42,255 nt of DNA from CAZBUK01 sp964495085 (GTDB lineage: Bacteria > Bacteroidota > Ignavibacteria > T3Sed10-11), in assembly GCA_964495085.1 (NCBI GenBank), contig CAZBUK010000028.1, positions 1 to 42,255 of the forward strand, in the 5' to 3' direction. The translations under genes were made by a program, and so were the position numbers. Numbering within the stretch: position 1 is the first letter of the stretch; the number at the start of each line of letters is the position of its first letter. A model generated the notes under the pieces. The model was not told the origin of the DNA, searched no databases, and worked only from the letters and a program-made list of their open reading frames with translations. Positions 15,819 through 24,511 of this stretch are shown piece by piece.

Positions 15819-16538
15819 ATGGATCAATTCGGAATCTTCGCCTTCCTTTTCCAATCAGACGCCGGTGCCCTCAACTGGTTACAGCAGAAGTACGTCGAGG
15901 GCGGAATCTTCATGCATTTTATTCTCGGATGCCTGATTCTGGGTCTCGCTTTTTCCTTTGAGAGGTTATGGACGTTGAGCAGAGCAACGGTGAACACGAA
16001 AAAGTTTTTGGTCGATGTAAAAACATCCCTTGACCGGGGAGGTGTAAATTCCGCACTCGAAGTCTGTTCGAAAAACCGGGGATCCGTCGCAAGCGTCTTC
16101 CAGGCGGGTCTGCTGCGGGTTGATGAAGGAATTGAAGCGGCGGAGAAGGCGATCATCAGCTATGGCGGAATCGAAATGGCGTTCCTTGAGAAGAATCTTA
16201 TCTGGATATCTACTTTCATCTCGATTGCACCGCTGATCGGGTTTACCGGTACGGTGCAGGGTATGATCGCCGCATTCGATGCGATTAAGGAAGCCCGGAA
16301 TATTTCTCCGGAAATCGTCGCAGGCGGTATTTCGGTCGCGCTCCTCACGACGCTCTTCGGCCTTGTCGTAGCAGTCGTTCTCCAGGTATTCTACAATTAC
16401 TTTGTCTCCAGGATCGATAAACTCGTTATCGAGATGGAGGAAAGCTCGATCGAATTGATCGACTCGCTGATTCTTTTAAAACAAGGTAAGAAGCTCGCGC
16501 AACCGGCACCGGTGCCGAGAGCGCCCGAAAAAAAGTGA
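15819..16538 (+). CDS. exbB: MotA/TolQ/ExbB proton channel protein
   Basis: Inner-membrane proton-channel subunit that, with ExbD and TonB, drives outer-membrane receptors. The 239 residues have three membrane segments (about 30-50, 125-150, 165-190) and a cytoplasmic loop. The conserved core is visible as IAPLIGFTGTVQGMIAAFD and ISVALLTTLFGLVVAV. The C-terminus is a Pro/Ala-rich tail ending in PEKK. The SD is GGAGG ten bases before the ATG. It is followed at once by two ExbD genes. No TonB gene is in the window. Confidence 0.92.
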   Translation: MDQFGIFAFLFQSDAGALNWLQQKYVEGGIFMHFILGCLILGLAFSFERLWTLSRATVNTKKFLVDVKTSLDRGGVNSALEVCSKNRGSVASVFQAGLLRVDEGIEAAEKAIISYGGIEMAFLEKNLIWISTFISIAPLIGFTGTVQGMIAAFDAIKEARNISPEIVAGGISVALLTTLFGLVVAVVLQVFYNYFVSRIDKLVIEMEESSIELIDSLILLKQGKKLAQPAPVPRAPEKK

Positions 16539-16560
16539 CCGGGGAAGGAACCGACGAATT

Positions 16561-17058
16561 ATGTTCAGACGAAAGAAAGACCGGGGTGCGGTTATTGCTA
16601 TGGCCGGCATGGCCGATATCGCGTTCTTACTCCTCATATTCTTCCTGCTTGTCACTACGATCGACGTGGATACCGGTATCGGTCTGGTACTACCGCCCCC
16701 GCTTGAAGAGGCGGTTGAAATTGAGGTTAATCCCGAAAATCTGGCAAACATCCTTGTAGATGCGGAGGGCCGCGTACTGCTCGATAGGGAAATAATCGGT
16801 GTACCCCAGATTTCCGGCACGATCGCGGAAAAGGTGCGGACAAACCCGAAATTGATCGTATCGGTCAAGACCGACAGGAGAACTCCCTATAACGTCTACA
16901 TCGATGTCATCGACCAGTTAAAACTTACGTACAACAACTTACGCGAAGAGTATTCACGTAATACGTTCGGTCTTGCGCTGGCTGATCTATCACGCGAGCA
17001 GCTCGACCAGGTTCGCGAGGCGGTTCCCCAAAGAATCTCTCTGGCGGAACCCGAATAA
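16561..17058 (+). CDS. exbD: ExbD/TolR-family biopolymer transport protein, first copy
   Basis: A 165-residue protein with a short basic cytoplasmic N-terminus, one membrane helix (MADIAFLLLIFFLLVTT) carrying the essential Asp, and a periplasmic TolR-type domain (ILVDAEGRVLLD, VSVKTDRRTPYNVYIDVID). The C-terminal extension after residue 130 (LSREQLDQVREAV) is longer than in E. coli ExbD. It lies 22 bases after exbB and differs clearly from the second copy, so the two are not a recent duplication. Confidence 0.9.
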   Translation: MFRRKKDRGAVIAMAGMADIAFLLLIFFLLVTTIDVDTGIGLVLPPPLEEAVEIEVNPENLANILVDAEGRVLLDREIIGVPQISGTIAEKVRTNPKLIVSVKTDRRTPYNVYIDVIDQLKLTYNNLREEYSRNTFGLALADLSREQLDQVREAVPQRISLAEPE

Positions 17059-17091
17059 ATGCGTACGATCATCGAATAGGATTACGAACCT

Positions 17092-17505
17092 ATGAAGTTC
17101 AAGAAAAAACAGGCGACGACGAAGCAGGATATTCCGACTGCATCTCTCCCCGATATCATCTTTATGCTGCTCATATTCTTTATGCTCACCACGGTACTCA
17201 GGGAGTTCGACGTGAAGGTGGAATACACGCTCCCGGATGCCTATATGATCGAGCGTATAGATAACAAGCGGCTCATTTCCTATGTCTGGGTCGGAAGAGA
17301 CGGAAGGATACAGATCGACGACAACCTCGTCCAGATGAACGATATCCGGCCGATCATGTACCAGAAGCGCGTCGATCAACCGAACCTGATCGTCTCGCTC
17401 AGGATCGATAAATTCTCGGAAATGGGCATCATCACCGATATACAGCAGCAACTGAGACAAGCCGACGCACTGCGTATCAATTATTCGACATTGCATAAAT
17501 TGTAA
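17092..17505 (+). CDS. exbD: ExbD/TolR-family biopolymer transport protein, second copy
   Basis: A 137-residue ExbD paralogue. The membrane helix LPDIIFMLLIFFMLTTV retains the proton-carrying Asp, and the periplasmic domain has WVGRDGRIQID and LIVSLRIDKFSEMG. It lacks the C-terminal extension of the first copy. Tandem unequal ExbD genes after one ExbB are common in the FCB group, where they may form a mixed ExbD pair in the channel. The operon ends at the terminator at 17587-17624. Confidence 0.9.
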   Translation: MKFKKKQATTKQDIPTASLPDIIFMLLIFFMLTTVLREFDVKVEYTLPDAYMIERIDNKRLISYVWVGRDGRIQIDDNLVQMNDIRPIMYQKRVDQPNLIVSLRIDKFSEMGIITDIQQQLRQADALRINYSTLHKL

Positions 17506-17586
17506 CGCATATTGCGGCCTGATCCATCGGTCGATGAACACCCGGGCACGGATGCTTCATGTGCGCCGACCATAAGTCAATCACCA

Positions 17587-17624
17587 AGGCAGGGAAATTA
17601 TCTATTGATCCCTGCCTTTTTTTA
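17587..17624 (+). terminator. Rho-independent terminator after the ExbB/ExbD operon
   Basis: AGGCAGGGA (17587-17595) pairs exactly with TCCCTGCCT (17609-17617), with a 13-base loop and a seven-base T run (17617-17623). It ends only 14 bases before the next start codon, so any read-through would feed yqeY. Confidence 0.85.
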
Positions 17625-17637
17625 TGCAGGCATAGCT

Positions 17638-18108
17638 ATGGATGAAACGAATCCTCTCCTCGATAAATTAAACGCCGATTTTAAACTGGCAATGAAATCA
17701 GGCGATAAGTTGAAGCTCGAAACCCTCCGCTCGCTCCGCGCCGTACTCAAAGAAAAAGAGATTGCACTCCGCGGTCAAAACAGACCGATGAGCGGAGAGG
17801 ACATCCTGGCCGCCATAGCGGGCGCGGCAAAAAAGCGAAAAGAAGCGATCGGGGAATACGAGAAGGCGGGCAGAACCGAACTGGCGGAAACGGAACGCAA
17901 AGAACTCGGATATATCCAGGAATATTTGCCAGCCCAGTTGAGTCCGGAAGAGATTGAAGCAGAGATATCATCTGTGATGGGCCAGCTCGGAGCTTCATCG
18001 CCGAAGGATATGGGCAGGGTCATGTCGGCCGCAATGTCGAAACTAAGGGGAAAGGCAGACGGGAAAGCAGTACAATCAATCGTAAAACGATTACTGGAAT
18101 CTACATGA
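17638..18108 (+). CDS. GatB/YqeY domain-containing protein
   Basis: A 156-residue helical protein of the YqeY family, related to the tail domain of GatB amidotransferase and thought to contact tRNA; its exact role is unsettled. Typical segments are LKLETLRSLRAVLKEKE, KRKEAIGEYEKAGR, EYLPAQLSPEEIE and KADGKAVQSIVKRLL. The frame is open to 17512, but that would run through the terminator stem, so the ATG at 17638 is used. It overlaps cvpA by four bases (ATGA). Confidence 0.9.
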   Translation: MDETNPLLDKLNADFKLAMKSGDKLKLETLRSLRAVLKEKEIALRGQNRPMSGEDILAAIAGAAKKRKEAIGEYEKAGRTELAETERKELGYIQEYLPAQLSPEEIEAEISSVMGQLGASSPKDMGRVMSAAMSKLRGKADGKAVQSIVKRLLEST

Positions 18109-18638
18109 ACATCGCAGACATAGCGATCGCTATCGCGCTCGCCCTATTTGTTTTCAGCGGTTTTTTTGAGGGATTTATTAAGAAAATCTTCGGGATAATC
18201 ATTCTTCTTGCAGCATTCTTCATAGCCATTAATCTCTATACCCCTTTTTCGGCATGGATGCAGCAGGTGCTGAAATTTTCTCCGTTCTTTTCGATTATCC
18301 TCGCATTCATTTTGATTTTTTTGGGATTTCTGATAGGTGGGAATGTCCTTTTCAGAGCCGTAGGAAAAAAGAACGAACTCTACAGGGGGTGGGATAAAAT
18401 TGCCGGTGCGGCATTCGGATTGTTTGAAGGGGCGCTGATTGTGAGTATTATTCTCCATCTTGTACTACTCGTCGAGATCCCGCCGGCCTCGATGCGCGAA
18501 TCTTCATGGCTCTACTCATCCATCTACGGTTTTGCGCCGACCGTATTCGAATGGATCAATATATTCATCCCGCAGATCCGCGAATTCTTCGAGATTTTTA
18601 TCCGCGACGCTCCCGGTGTTCCGGAAATAACCGTATAA
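18105..18638 (+). CDS. CvpA family membrane protein
   Basis: A 177-residue inner-membrane protein with four hydrophobic helices (about 5-25, 30-48, 60-85, 105-125) and the family pattern GFFEGFIKKIFGIIILLAAF followed by a GAAFGLFEGALIVSI segment. CvpA proteins are linked to colicin V export and envelope stress in E. coli, with no defined mechanism. It is translationally coupled to yqeY (ATGA overlap) and precedes mutS2 by six bases; the CvpA-MutS2 pairing is common. Confidence 0.87.
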   Translation: MNIADIAIAIALALFVFSGFFEGFIKKIFGIIILLAAFFIAINLYTPFSAWMQQVLKFSPFFSIILAFILIFLGFLIGGNVLFRAVGKKNELYRGWDKIAGAAFGLFEGALIVSIILHLVLLVEIPPASMRESSWLYSSIYGFAPTVFEWINIFIPQIREFFEIFIRDAPGVPEITV

Positions 18639-18644
18639 AACGAC

Positions 18645-21005
18645 GTGTTCATTCAGGCAGCTGAAAAACTGAAATTCTCGGCGGTACTCCGGCAGATCCG
18701 GAGGTATGCCCGTTCGCCGCTCGGCCTCGAAAAAATCGATGCCTCCGAACCGGTGGACGATATCCTGTCCGTTCGACGGAATCTCGATCTCCTCGATGAG
18801 ATGAAATCGGTGATTGAAAACGAGGATCCGATGCCGATGGAGGGTATCAGGGATGTCCGCGAAATCGTTCAGCGTTCATCCATCGAAGGGAACGTTCTTC
18901 CCGGTAAGGATATCCGCTCTGTTTACGCGACTGCCACCGCCTCTCACAATCTGAAAACTTACTTTCGAAACCGATCGCAGCGCTGCCCACGTCTCGCAGA
19001 ATTATCCGCCTCGCTCCTATCCGATAAAGTCCTGGAGCATCATATCGATACGATCCTCAATGAAGAGGGGGGTGTCAGGGATACGGCGAGCAATGAACTG
19101 CAGAACATCCGCAGGTCGATCAGGAGGACTTCGGAGACGCTCAGGAGAAGATTGGAAAAAATTCTGAAGAGCCTCGCCGCGGACAAGATGACTCAGGAAG
19201 AGTTGATTACCACCAGAGAGGGGAGGATGGTGGTACCGGTTAAATCCGAGCATAAACACCACGTTCCCGGATTCATCCATAGCTCAAGCGCGAGCGGGGC
19301 GACGGTATTTATCGAACCCGCCGAAACTCTCGAGATAAACAATGAGCTGCGCGAATATCAGATCATGGAACAGCGCGAGATCGAACGGCTGCTGCGCATT
19401 CTGACAGCGAAAATCGCGGAGAAAAGGAACGATCTGTCGCTTGCGCTCGAGATTCTCGCCGAGCTCGACTTCCTTTTCGCGAAAGCGCACTACTCGATTG
19501 AAATCCTCGGATGCAGGCCGGTCGAGAGCCGCGGACGCATCATCCGGCTAGACGAGGCAAGACACCCCTTGCTGCTCCTTCACCACAATAGAAATTCGGT
19601 AGTACCGTTGTATCTCACGCTCGGAGACACGTTCCGGACTTTAATCATCACGGGACCGAATGCGGGAGGAAAGAGCGTCGCTATGCAAACGGTGGGGTTG
19701 CTCTGCCTGATGTACCAGGCCGGTCTCCATATTCCTGCCTCACCCGGAACCGAGCTGCCTGTCATGCGCAGCATCTTCGTATCGATCGGAGACGAACAGT
19801 CAATCGAACATGACCTGAGCACCTTTTCCTCGCATCTGCTTGCAATAAAAGGAATTACGGAATCGGCAGGCGAGGATTCACTTGTGCTTATCGACGAAAT
19901 AGGCTCTGGTACGGATCCGGTAGAAGGGAGCGCGATCGCCGCATCGGTCCTGGAATACCTGACGCGGAATCAAGCGCTGACCATAGCAACCACACATCAC
20001 GGGGATTTAAAGGCATTTGCGTTCGAACAGCCCGATATTGAGAACGGAGCGATGGAATTCGACCAGAATACACTGGAACCGACCTACAGATTCACCGCCG
20101 GAATACCAGGCAGCAGCTATGCCCTTGAAATTGCACAGCGGATGCAGTTCTCTTCTGAGCTGCTCCAAAGAGCGCGTAGTTACCTGGGGAGCGGCAGACA
20201 GAATCTGGAGAGACTCCTCGTCAATCTTGAGCAGCAGATCCAGGAGTATAAGCAAAAACACGAAGCCGTCAGCAGCGAGAAAACAAGGTTAGATGCGCTT
20301 ACCGGCGAGTATGAGTCGAAACTCGGTGGTCTCAAACAGGAAATCCGGCAGTTGAAGCAAGCAGCGGCACTGGAAGCCGCACAGATCGTCGAGAGGGCAA
20401 ATGCCGTTATCGAAAACGCGGTCAGAGAAATACGCGAGACGCAGGCTCAACCCGATGTCTCCCGCAGATGGAAAGAAGAAATACAGAATATGCGTCAGGA
20501 TATCGAAAAGGAACTGCACTCCGAAACCGGTACTCCTGCCTCGGACATGAGTCCTCTTATGAAAGGCGATCATGTACGGTTGACCGACGGAGGACAGGTC
20601 GGCGAGGTTCTCGAGACAGAAGATGATACGGGATTCGTACATGTACTTTTTGGTTCGATTAAACTTCGGGTATCAAGAGATAAATTATTGAAAACAAAAG
20701 AGAAGATAAGAGTTTCCTCAACTACTAATCTGGGTGTTTCCGAAGAAGAGAGACAAACTATTTCGAGAACGCTTGACGTAAGAGGATATACCGGTGACGA
20801 AGCGGTTGCAGCATTGGAATATTTCCTTGATAGAGCTCTTCTTGCCGGCTTTGAAACGGTAGAGATTATCCATGGGAAAGGAAGCGGAGTCCTTCGAAAT
20901 AAAATAACCGAACAGCTTAAAAAAAACGCGCATATTACCGGGATGAGACTCGGAAATTGGAACGAAGGAAGCAGCGGGGTTACAATCGCAGAATTGCGAA
21001 AATAA
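18645..21005 (+). CDS. mutS2: Endonuclease MutS2
   Basis: A 786-residue MutS-family ATPase with a C-terminal Smr nuclease domain. It acts on branched DNA to limit recombination, and in some bacteria it rescues collided ribosomes. The Walker A is TGPNAGGKS near residue 338, the Walker B LVLIDEIGSGTDP near 415, with a THHGDLK sensor. A coiled-coil region spans about 515-640. The Smr domain begins LDVRGYTGDEA near 710 and has IIHGKGSGVLR. It lacks the mismatch-recognition domain of MutS1. The start is GTG at 18645, six bases after cvpA. Confidence 0.95.
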   Translation: MFIQAAEKLKFSAVLRQIRRYARSPLGLEKIDASEPVDDILSVRRNLDLLDEMKSVIENEDPMPMEGIRDVREIVQRSSIEGNVLPGKDIRSVYATATASHNLKTYFRNRSQRCPRLAELSASLLSDKVLEHHIDTILNEEGGVRDTASNELQNIRRSIRRTSETLRRRLEKILKSLAADKMTQEELITTREGRMVVPVKSEHKHHVPGFIHSSSASGATVFIEPAETLEINNELREYQIMEQREIERLLRILTAKIAEKRNDLSLALEILAELDFLFAKAHYSIEILGCRPVESRGRIIRLDEARHPLLLLHHNRNSVVPLYLTLGDTFRTLIITGPNAGGKSVAMQTVGLLCLMYQAGLHIPASPGTELPVMRSIFVSIGDEQSIEHDLSTFSSHLLAIKGITESAGEDSLVLIDEIGSGTDPVEGSAIAASVLEYLTRNQALTIATTHHGDLKAFAFEQPDIENGAMEFDQNTLEPTYRFTAGIPGSSYALEIAQRMQFSSELLQRARSYLGSGRQNLERLLVNLEQQIQEYKQKHEAVSSEKTRLDALTGEYESKLGGLKQEIRQLKQAAALEAAQIVERANAVIENAVREIRETQAQPDVSRRWKEEIQNMRQDIEKELHSETGTPASDMSPLMKGDHVRLTDGGQVGEVLETEDDTGFVHVLFGSIKLRVSRDKLLKTKEKIRVSSTTNLGVSEEERQTISRTLDVRGYTGDEAVAALEYFLDRALLAGFETVEIIHGKGSGVLRNKITEQLKKNAHITGMRLGNWNEGSSGVTIAELRK

Positions 21006-21025
21006 ACCCCTCCCGGAGACCGTAT

Positions 21026-22516
21026 ATGGAAATAAAATCTATACTCATCGCCAACCGCGGTGAAATCGCGGTACGGATTATCCGAGCCTGCAGGGAGTCA
21101 GATATTCGTCCGGTAGCTGTCTTTTCGGAAGCGGACCGGACCTCCCCACACGTTGTTATGGCGGATGAAGCGATACACATCGGACAAGCTGCCGCCGCTG
21201 AGAGTTACCTCAAGAAGGAGCGTATTATTGCCGCGGCAAAACAAGCTGGTGTGGATGCCATACATCCAGGATATGGATTTTTATCCGAGGATGCCGAATT
21301 TGCCGGGATGGTAGAACAAGAGGGACTCATATTTATAGGGCCGCCGGCGGATGCAATAAGGAGAATGGGGGATAAAGCGCGTGCGCGGGATGAAATGAAT
21401 CGTGCGGGGGTTCCGATTATCCCGGGGAGTACAACGCCGATAGACACCGTCGATGATGCTATGCGCATCGCCGGCGATATCGGATACCCTGTATTGCTCA
21501 AAGCGGTCGGCGGCGGCGGTGGAAAAGGTATGCGGATCGTCGAAAACGCGGGTGAAATAGCATCGGCGGTAAAGGGGGCGAAAAATGAAGCGAGGAATGC
21601 ATTCGGCAATGACGCTCTGTATCTCGAGAAGTATATTCGGCAACCCAGGCATATAGAGGTTCAGATATTCGCCGATCGGTTCGGGAATATTGTCCATTTA
21701 GGCGAACGGGAATGTTCGATACAACGCAGGCATCAGAAAATAATCGAAGAAGCTCCGTCGTTCATTGTAGACGATGTACTTCGAACGCGTATGGGAGAGG
21801 CGGCTATAGAAGCCGCCAGGGCAAGCGGATATAGCAATGCCGGTACCGTGGAATTTCTCGTCGACGAGGAACGTAACTTCTATTTTCTCGAGATGAATAC
21901 ACGGATCCAGGTCGAGCATCCCGTTACCGAAATGGTGACCGGTATCGACATTGTGAAAGAACAAATTTCGGTTGCAAGCGGAAACAGGTTATCATTTACA
22001 CAGGAGGGTATAAGACTCAGGGGTCACGCGATCGAATGCCGGATTTATGCCGAGGATCCCCTGAATAATTTCCTTCCTTCGATCGGAAAAATAAACTCCA
22101 TACAGTCTGCTCTCGGTCCGGGAGTACGTGAGGATCGCGGCGTACAGCCCGGGAACGATATAACTTACCATTATGATCCTCTCATATCGAAGCTCGTCGT
22201 CCATGCTCCGTCCCGTATAGCAGCCATTAAACGGATGGAAAGTGTGCTTAGCGAATACCGGATCCGCGGGGTGATCACGAACATTCCGGCATGCCTTTTC
22301 ATTATTCGTCATCCCGCATTTTCCGGCGGGATATACACTACGCGTTTCATCGAGGAGCATTTCAAGACTTCGGCGTTGGATACGGCGACGATCGAGGAAA
22401 AGAAGGCGGCCGCCGTTACGGCAGCGATAGTCGCCTCTCAAAAAATGAAGAGTAATCGAATAGCGCAAAACCGGACGGGAGAACATTCAAACTGGAAGCT
22501 CAGACAACGAAGGTAA
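21026..22516 (+). CDS. accC: Biotin carboxylase subunit of an acyl-CoA carboxylase
   Basis: ATP-grasp enzyme that carboxylates the biotin of the partner carrier. The sequence opens IKSILIANRGEIAVRIIRA. The ATP loop GGGGKGMR lies near residue 163, and the active-site region has NTRIQVEHPVTE and the RGHAIECRIYAEDP segment. The ATG at 21026 fits the universal N-terminus; an open frame from 20957 overlaps mutS2. At 496 residues it is about 45 longer than E. coli AccC, with the extra length at the C-terminus, more like the subunits of propionyl-/acyl-CoA carboxylases. The carrier gene follows nine bases later. No carboxyltransferase is in the window. Confidence 0.93.
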   Translation: MEIKSILIANRGEIAVRIIRACRESDIRPVAVFSEADRTSPHVVMADEAIHIGQAAAAESYLKKERIIAAAKQAGVDAIHPGYGFLSEDAEFAGMVEQEGLIFIGPPADAIRRMGDKARARDEMNRAGVPIIPGSTTPIDTVDDAMRIAGDIGYPVLLKAVGGGGGKGMRIVENAGEIASAVKGAKNEARNAFGNDALYLEKYIRQPRHIEVQIFADRFGNIVHLGERECSIQRRHQKIIEEAPSFIVDDVLRTRMGEAAIEAARASGYSNAGTVEFLVDEERNFYFLEMNTRIQVEHPVTEMVTGIDIVKEQISVASGNRLSFTQEGIRLRGHAIECRIYAEDPLNNFLPSIGKINSIQSALGPGVREDRGVQPGNDITYHYDPLISKLVVHAPSRIAAIKRMESVLSEYRIRGVITNIPACLFIIRHPAFSGGIYTTRFIEEHFKTSALDTATIEEKKAAAVTAAIVASQKMKSNRIAQNRTGEHSNWKLRQRR

Positions 22517-22525
22517 CGGAATTAT

Positions 22526-23041
22526 ATGGCAGCCCGAAATAAATTCTTTATAACTATCGGTGAAATTACCTTCACGGTTGTTCTGAACGGATCGGCGATA
22601 GAAGTTGACGGCAGTGATATCACGGATACCGTCGATCTAAAGGAGATCGAACCGGGGAAATATTCGCTTCTATTAGGGCGGAAAGTGTTCCCAATTTCGC
22701 TCGATGAGGTACACATCCGCGAGTATAGCGTTTCTATCGGAGGTACGGATTACCGGATAATAGTAGAGGATGAACGGGATAGATTACTCAGGCAGATTGT
22801 TACGAAAACCGGAGAATCAGGGAAATCCGTAGATATACTTGCACCAATGCCGGGTCTTGTAACGGAAATTGAGGTCCGGGAAGGAGAACGGGTCGAGGCG
22901 GGCATGGGGCTTATAGTGCTCGAAGCTATGAAAATGGAAAATGAAATCCGGTCAAATATTCCTGGAATCGTAGATAAAATATTCATCAAACCCGGCCAAC
23001 CGGTTGAAAAGGGATATACTCTGTTGACTATTTTAACCTAA
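22526..23041 (+). CDS. Biotin carboxyl carrier protein of an acyl-CoA carboxylase
   Basis: A 171-residue carrier. The C-terminal 75 residues form a biotinyl domain with the biotinylated Lys in EAMKMEN (around residue 135), preceded by the PMPGLV entry motif. The N-terminal half (GEITFTVVLNGSAIEVDG) is a beta domain like that of the small carriers of propionyl-CoA or oxaloacetate-type carboxylases. It is unlike the Ala/Pro-rich AccB of fatty-acid synthesis. It pairs with the biotin carboxylase just upstream; propionyl-CoA carboxylation is a reasonable guess. Confidence 0.88.
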   Translation: MAARNKFFITIGEITFTVVLNGSAIEVDGSDITDTVDLKEIEPGKYSLLLGRKVFPISLDEVHIREYSVSIGGTDYRIIVEDERDRLLRQIVTKTGESGKSVDILAPMPGLVTEIEVREGERVEAGMGLIVLEAMKMENEIRSNIPGIVDKIFIKPGQPVEKGYTLLTILT

Positions 23042-23043
23042 TA

Positions 23044-23072
23044 TTGTTATCTTTCATACCGAACCGTATAGT
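23044..23072 (+). promoter_or_regulatory. Promoter of the FadL-like gene
   Basis: TTGTTA (23044-23049), 17 bases, TATAGT (23067-23072), beginning three bases after the carrier-protein stop codon. Confidence 0.5.
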
Positions 23073-23141
23073 AACCGTCTGTATTCTGTGTTTCGCCCAA
23101 GACGATGTACCAACCACTCACCGATATCAGTGAGGTCGCCA

Positions 23142-24401
23142 TTGAAAACATTCAAATCGATCGTAATAATCTGTTTGCTTCTCATCCTTATGTCCACGTT
23201 TTCCTTTGCAGGTGGATACCAGGTGAACGAACACAGCGCCCGTGCAACAGCTCTAGCTGGTGCTGTATTTTCTTCTCTGAAGGATGCTTCTGCAATATAT
23301 TTCAATCCGGGCGCATTGAGTTACCTGCCGGGTACGAATTTTACGCTGGGGACAACGCTTATTTTCCCGTCCTCCAGGTTTACCGGTCCCGTCCCTATGG
23401 CGACCGAGAGTAAGCTTGAAAGTCAGATGTTTTATCCCTCCGTTCTTTACGGCACGCATACCTTCGAAAACGGACTGGCGCTGGGAATCGGTGCGTTCAA
23501 TCCCTATGGATTAGGAACGCGATGGCCGGAGGAATGGGTAGGTCGGTATCTTGGCATCGAAAGTACGCTGCGGACCTACTTTATCAATCCGACGGCTTCA
23601 TATCGGATCGGCGACGTCGCAGGCATCGGGGTTGGTTTTAACTATGTACTCTCCACAGTGAAACTCAGTCAGGCGCTGCTGCTTACCCCTCCGCTGCCTG
23701 ATGGTCATGCCCTCCTAGAGGGAGACGGAACCGGCATGGGTTGGAACATCGGTCTGTTCCTGACTCCGACAGAGGATATACAAATCGGATTAGCGTACCG
23801 GAGCAAAGTAACGATCGATATCGAGGGAGAGGCGGAACTGACGGTTCCCGCAAGCGTTGCCCCGTTCCTTCCCGGCGGGGATGCAAAAACCGAATTAACC
23901 ACCCCCGGTAATTTGTTTGTGGGAATGACCTATCAGGGTCTGGACAAGTTATCGGTCAATCTCGGATTACAGTATGTATTCTGGGACGCAGTGGAAAAAA
24001 TACTCATCGATTTCGTTGATAAGACTCCGCTTCAGGATACTCAGGAGCTGCTTTTCAATTACGACAATGGATATATTGCACGGATCGGATTGGAATATAC
24101 CCTTAATGAGAATCTCGATCTTCGCGCCGGTTATCTATTCGATTCGAACCCGTCGCAGGACGAGTACATGACGCCACGACTGCCGGATTCCGATCGCCAC
24201 GGCATCACACTCGGATTCGGGTATAGGGTGAACGATATGGTGACGATAGACGTCGGATACATGTTCCTGACGTTCGTGGAAAGGGAAGTGACAAATTCGC
24301 AGATAAACTATCTACCGGGTTTTCCTTCACCGACTCCAATGAACGGAGTATATAACAGTACGGCGAATTTAATCAGCCTGAATCTATCGTTGGGCATTTA
24401 G
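23142..24401 (+). CDS. OmpP1/FadL-family outer-membrane transporter
   Basis: Outer-membrane barrel for long-chain fatty acids or other hydrophobic compounds. The N-terminal hatch motif is clear after the signal peptide: GGYQVNEHSARATALAGA, then AIYFNPGAL. About fourteen strands follow, ending SLNLSLGI. I choose the TTG at 23142: it has GAGG six bases upstream and yields a clean signal peptide (MKTFKSIVIICLLLILMS). The open frame from the ATG at 23088 would put 18 extra residues ahead of it. It follows the acyl-CoA carboxylase genes but has its own promoter and a hairpin terminator. Confidence 0.9.
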   Translation: MKTFKSIVIICLLLILMSTFSFAGGYQVNEHSARATALAGAVFSSLKDASAIYFNPGALSYLPGTNFTLGTTLIFPSSRFTGPVPMATESKLESQMFYPSVLYGTHTFENGLALGIGAFNPYGLGTRWPEEWVGRYLGIESTLRTYFINPTASYRIGDVAGIGVGFNYVLSTVKLSQALLLTPPLPDGHALLEGDGTGMGWNIGLFLTPTEDIQIGLAYRSKVTIDIEGEAELTVPASVAPFLPGGDAKTELTTPGNLFVGMTYQGLDKLSVNLGLQYVFWDAVEKILIDFVDKTPLQDTQELLFNYDNGYIARIGLEYTLNENLDLRAGYLFDSNPSQDEYMTPRLPDSDRHGITLGFGYRVNDMVTIDVGYMFLTFVEREVTNSQINYLPGFPSPTPMNGVYNSTANLISLNLSLGI

Positions 24402-24427
24402 AACCGAAATGAAGCAGTATACTCCGG

Positions 24428-24454
24428 CAAAGCCCACCCCGTTGGTGGGCTTTG
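24428..24454 (+). terminator. Hairpin terminator after the FadL-like gene
   Basis: CAAAGCCCACC (24428-24438) and GGTGGGCTTTG (24444-24454) form a perfect 11-bp stem with a five-base loop. The following bases are only moderately T-rich, so termination may be partial. Confidence 0.65.
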
Positions 24455-24511
24455 CTGTGTTTATGTACGTTAGAGTCCACTTTAAGACCCAATCATTTAC
24501 AGATTGAATAC

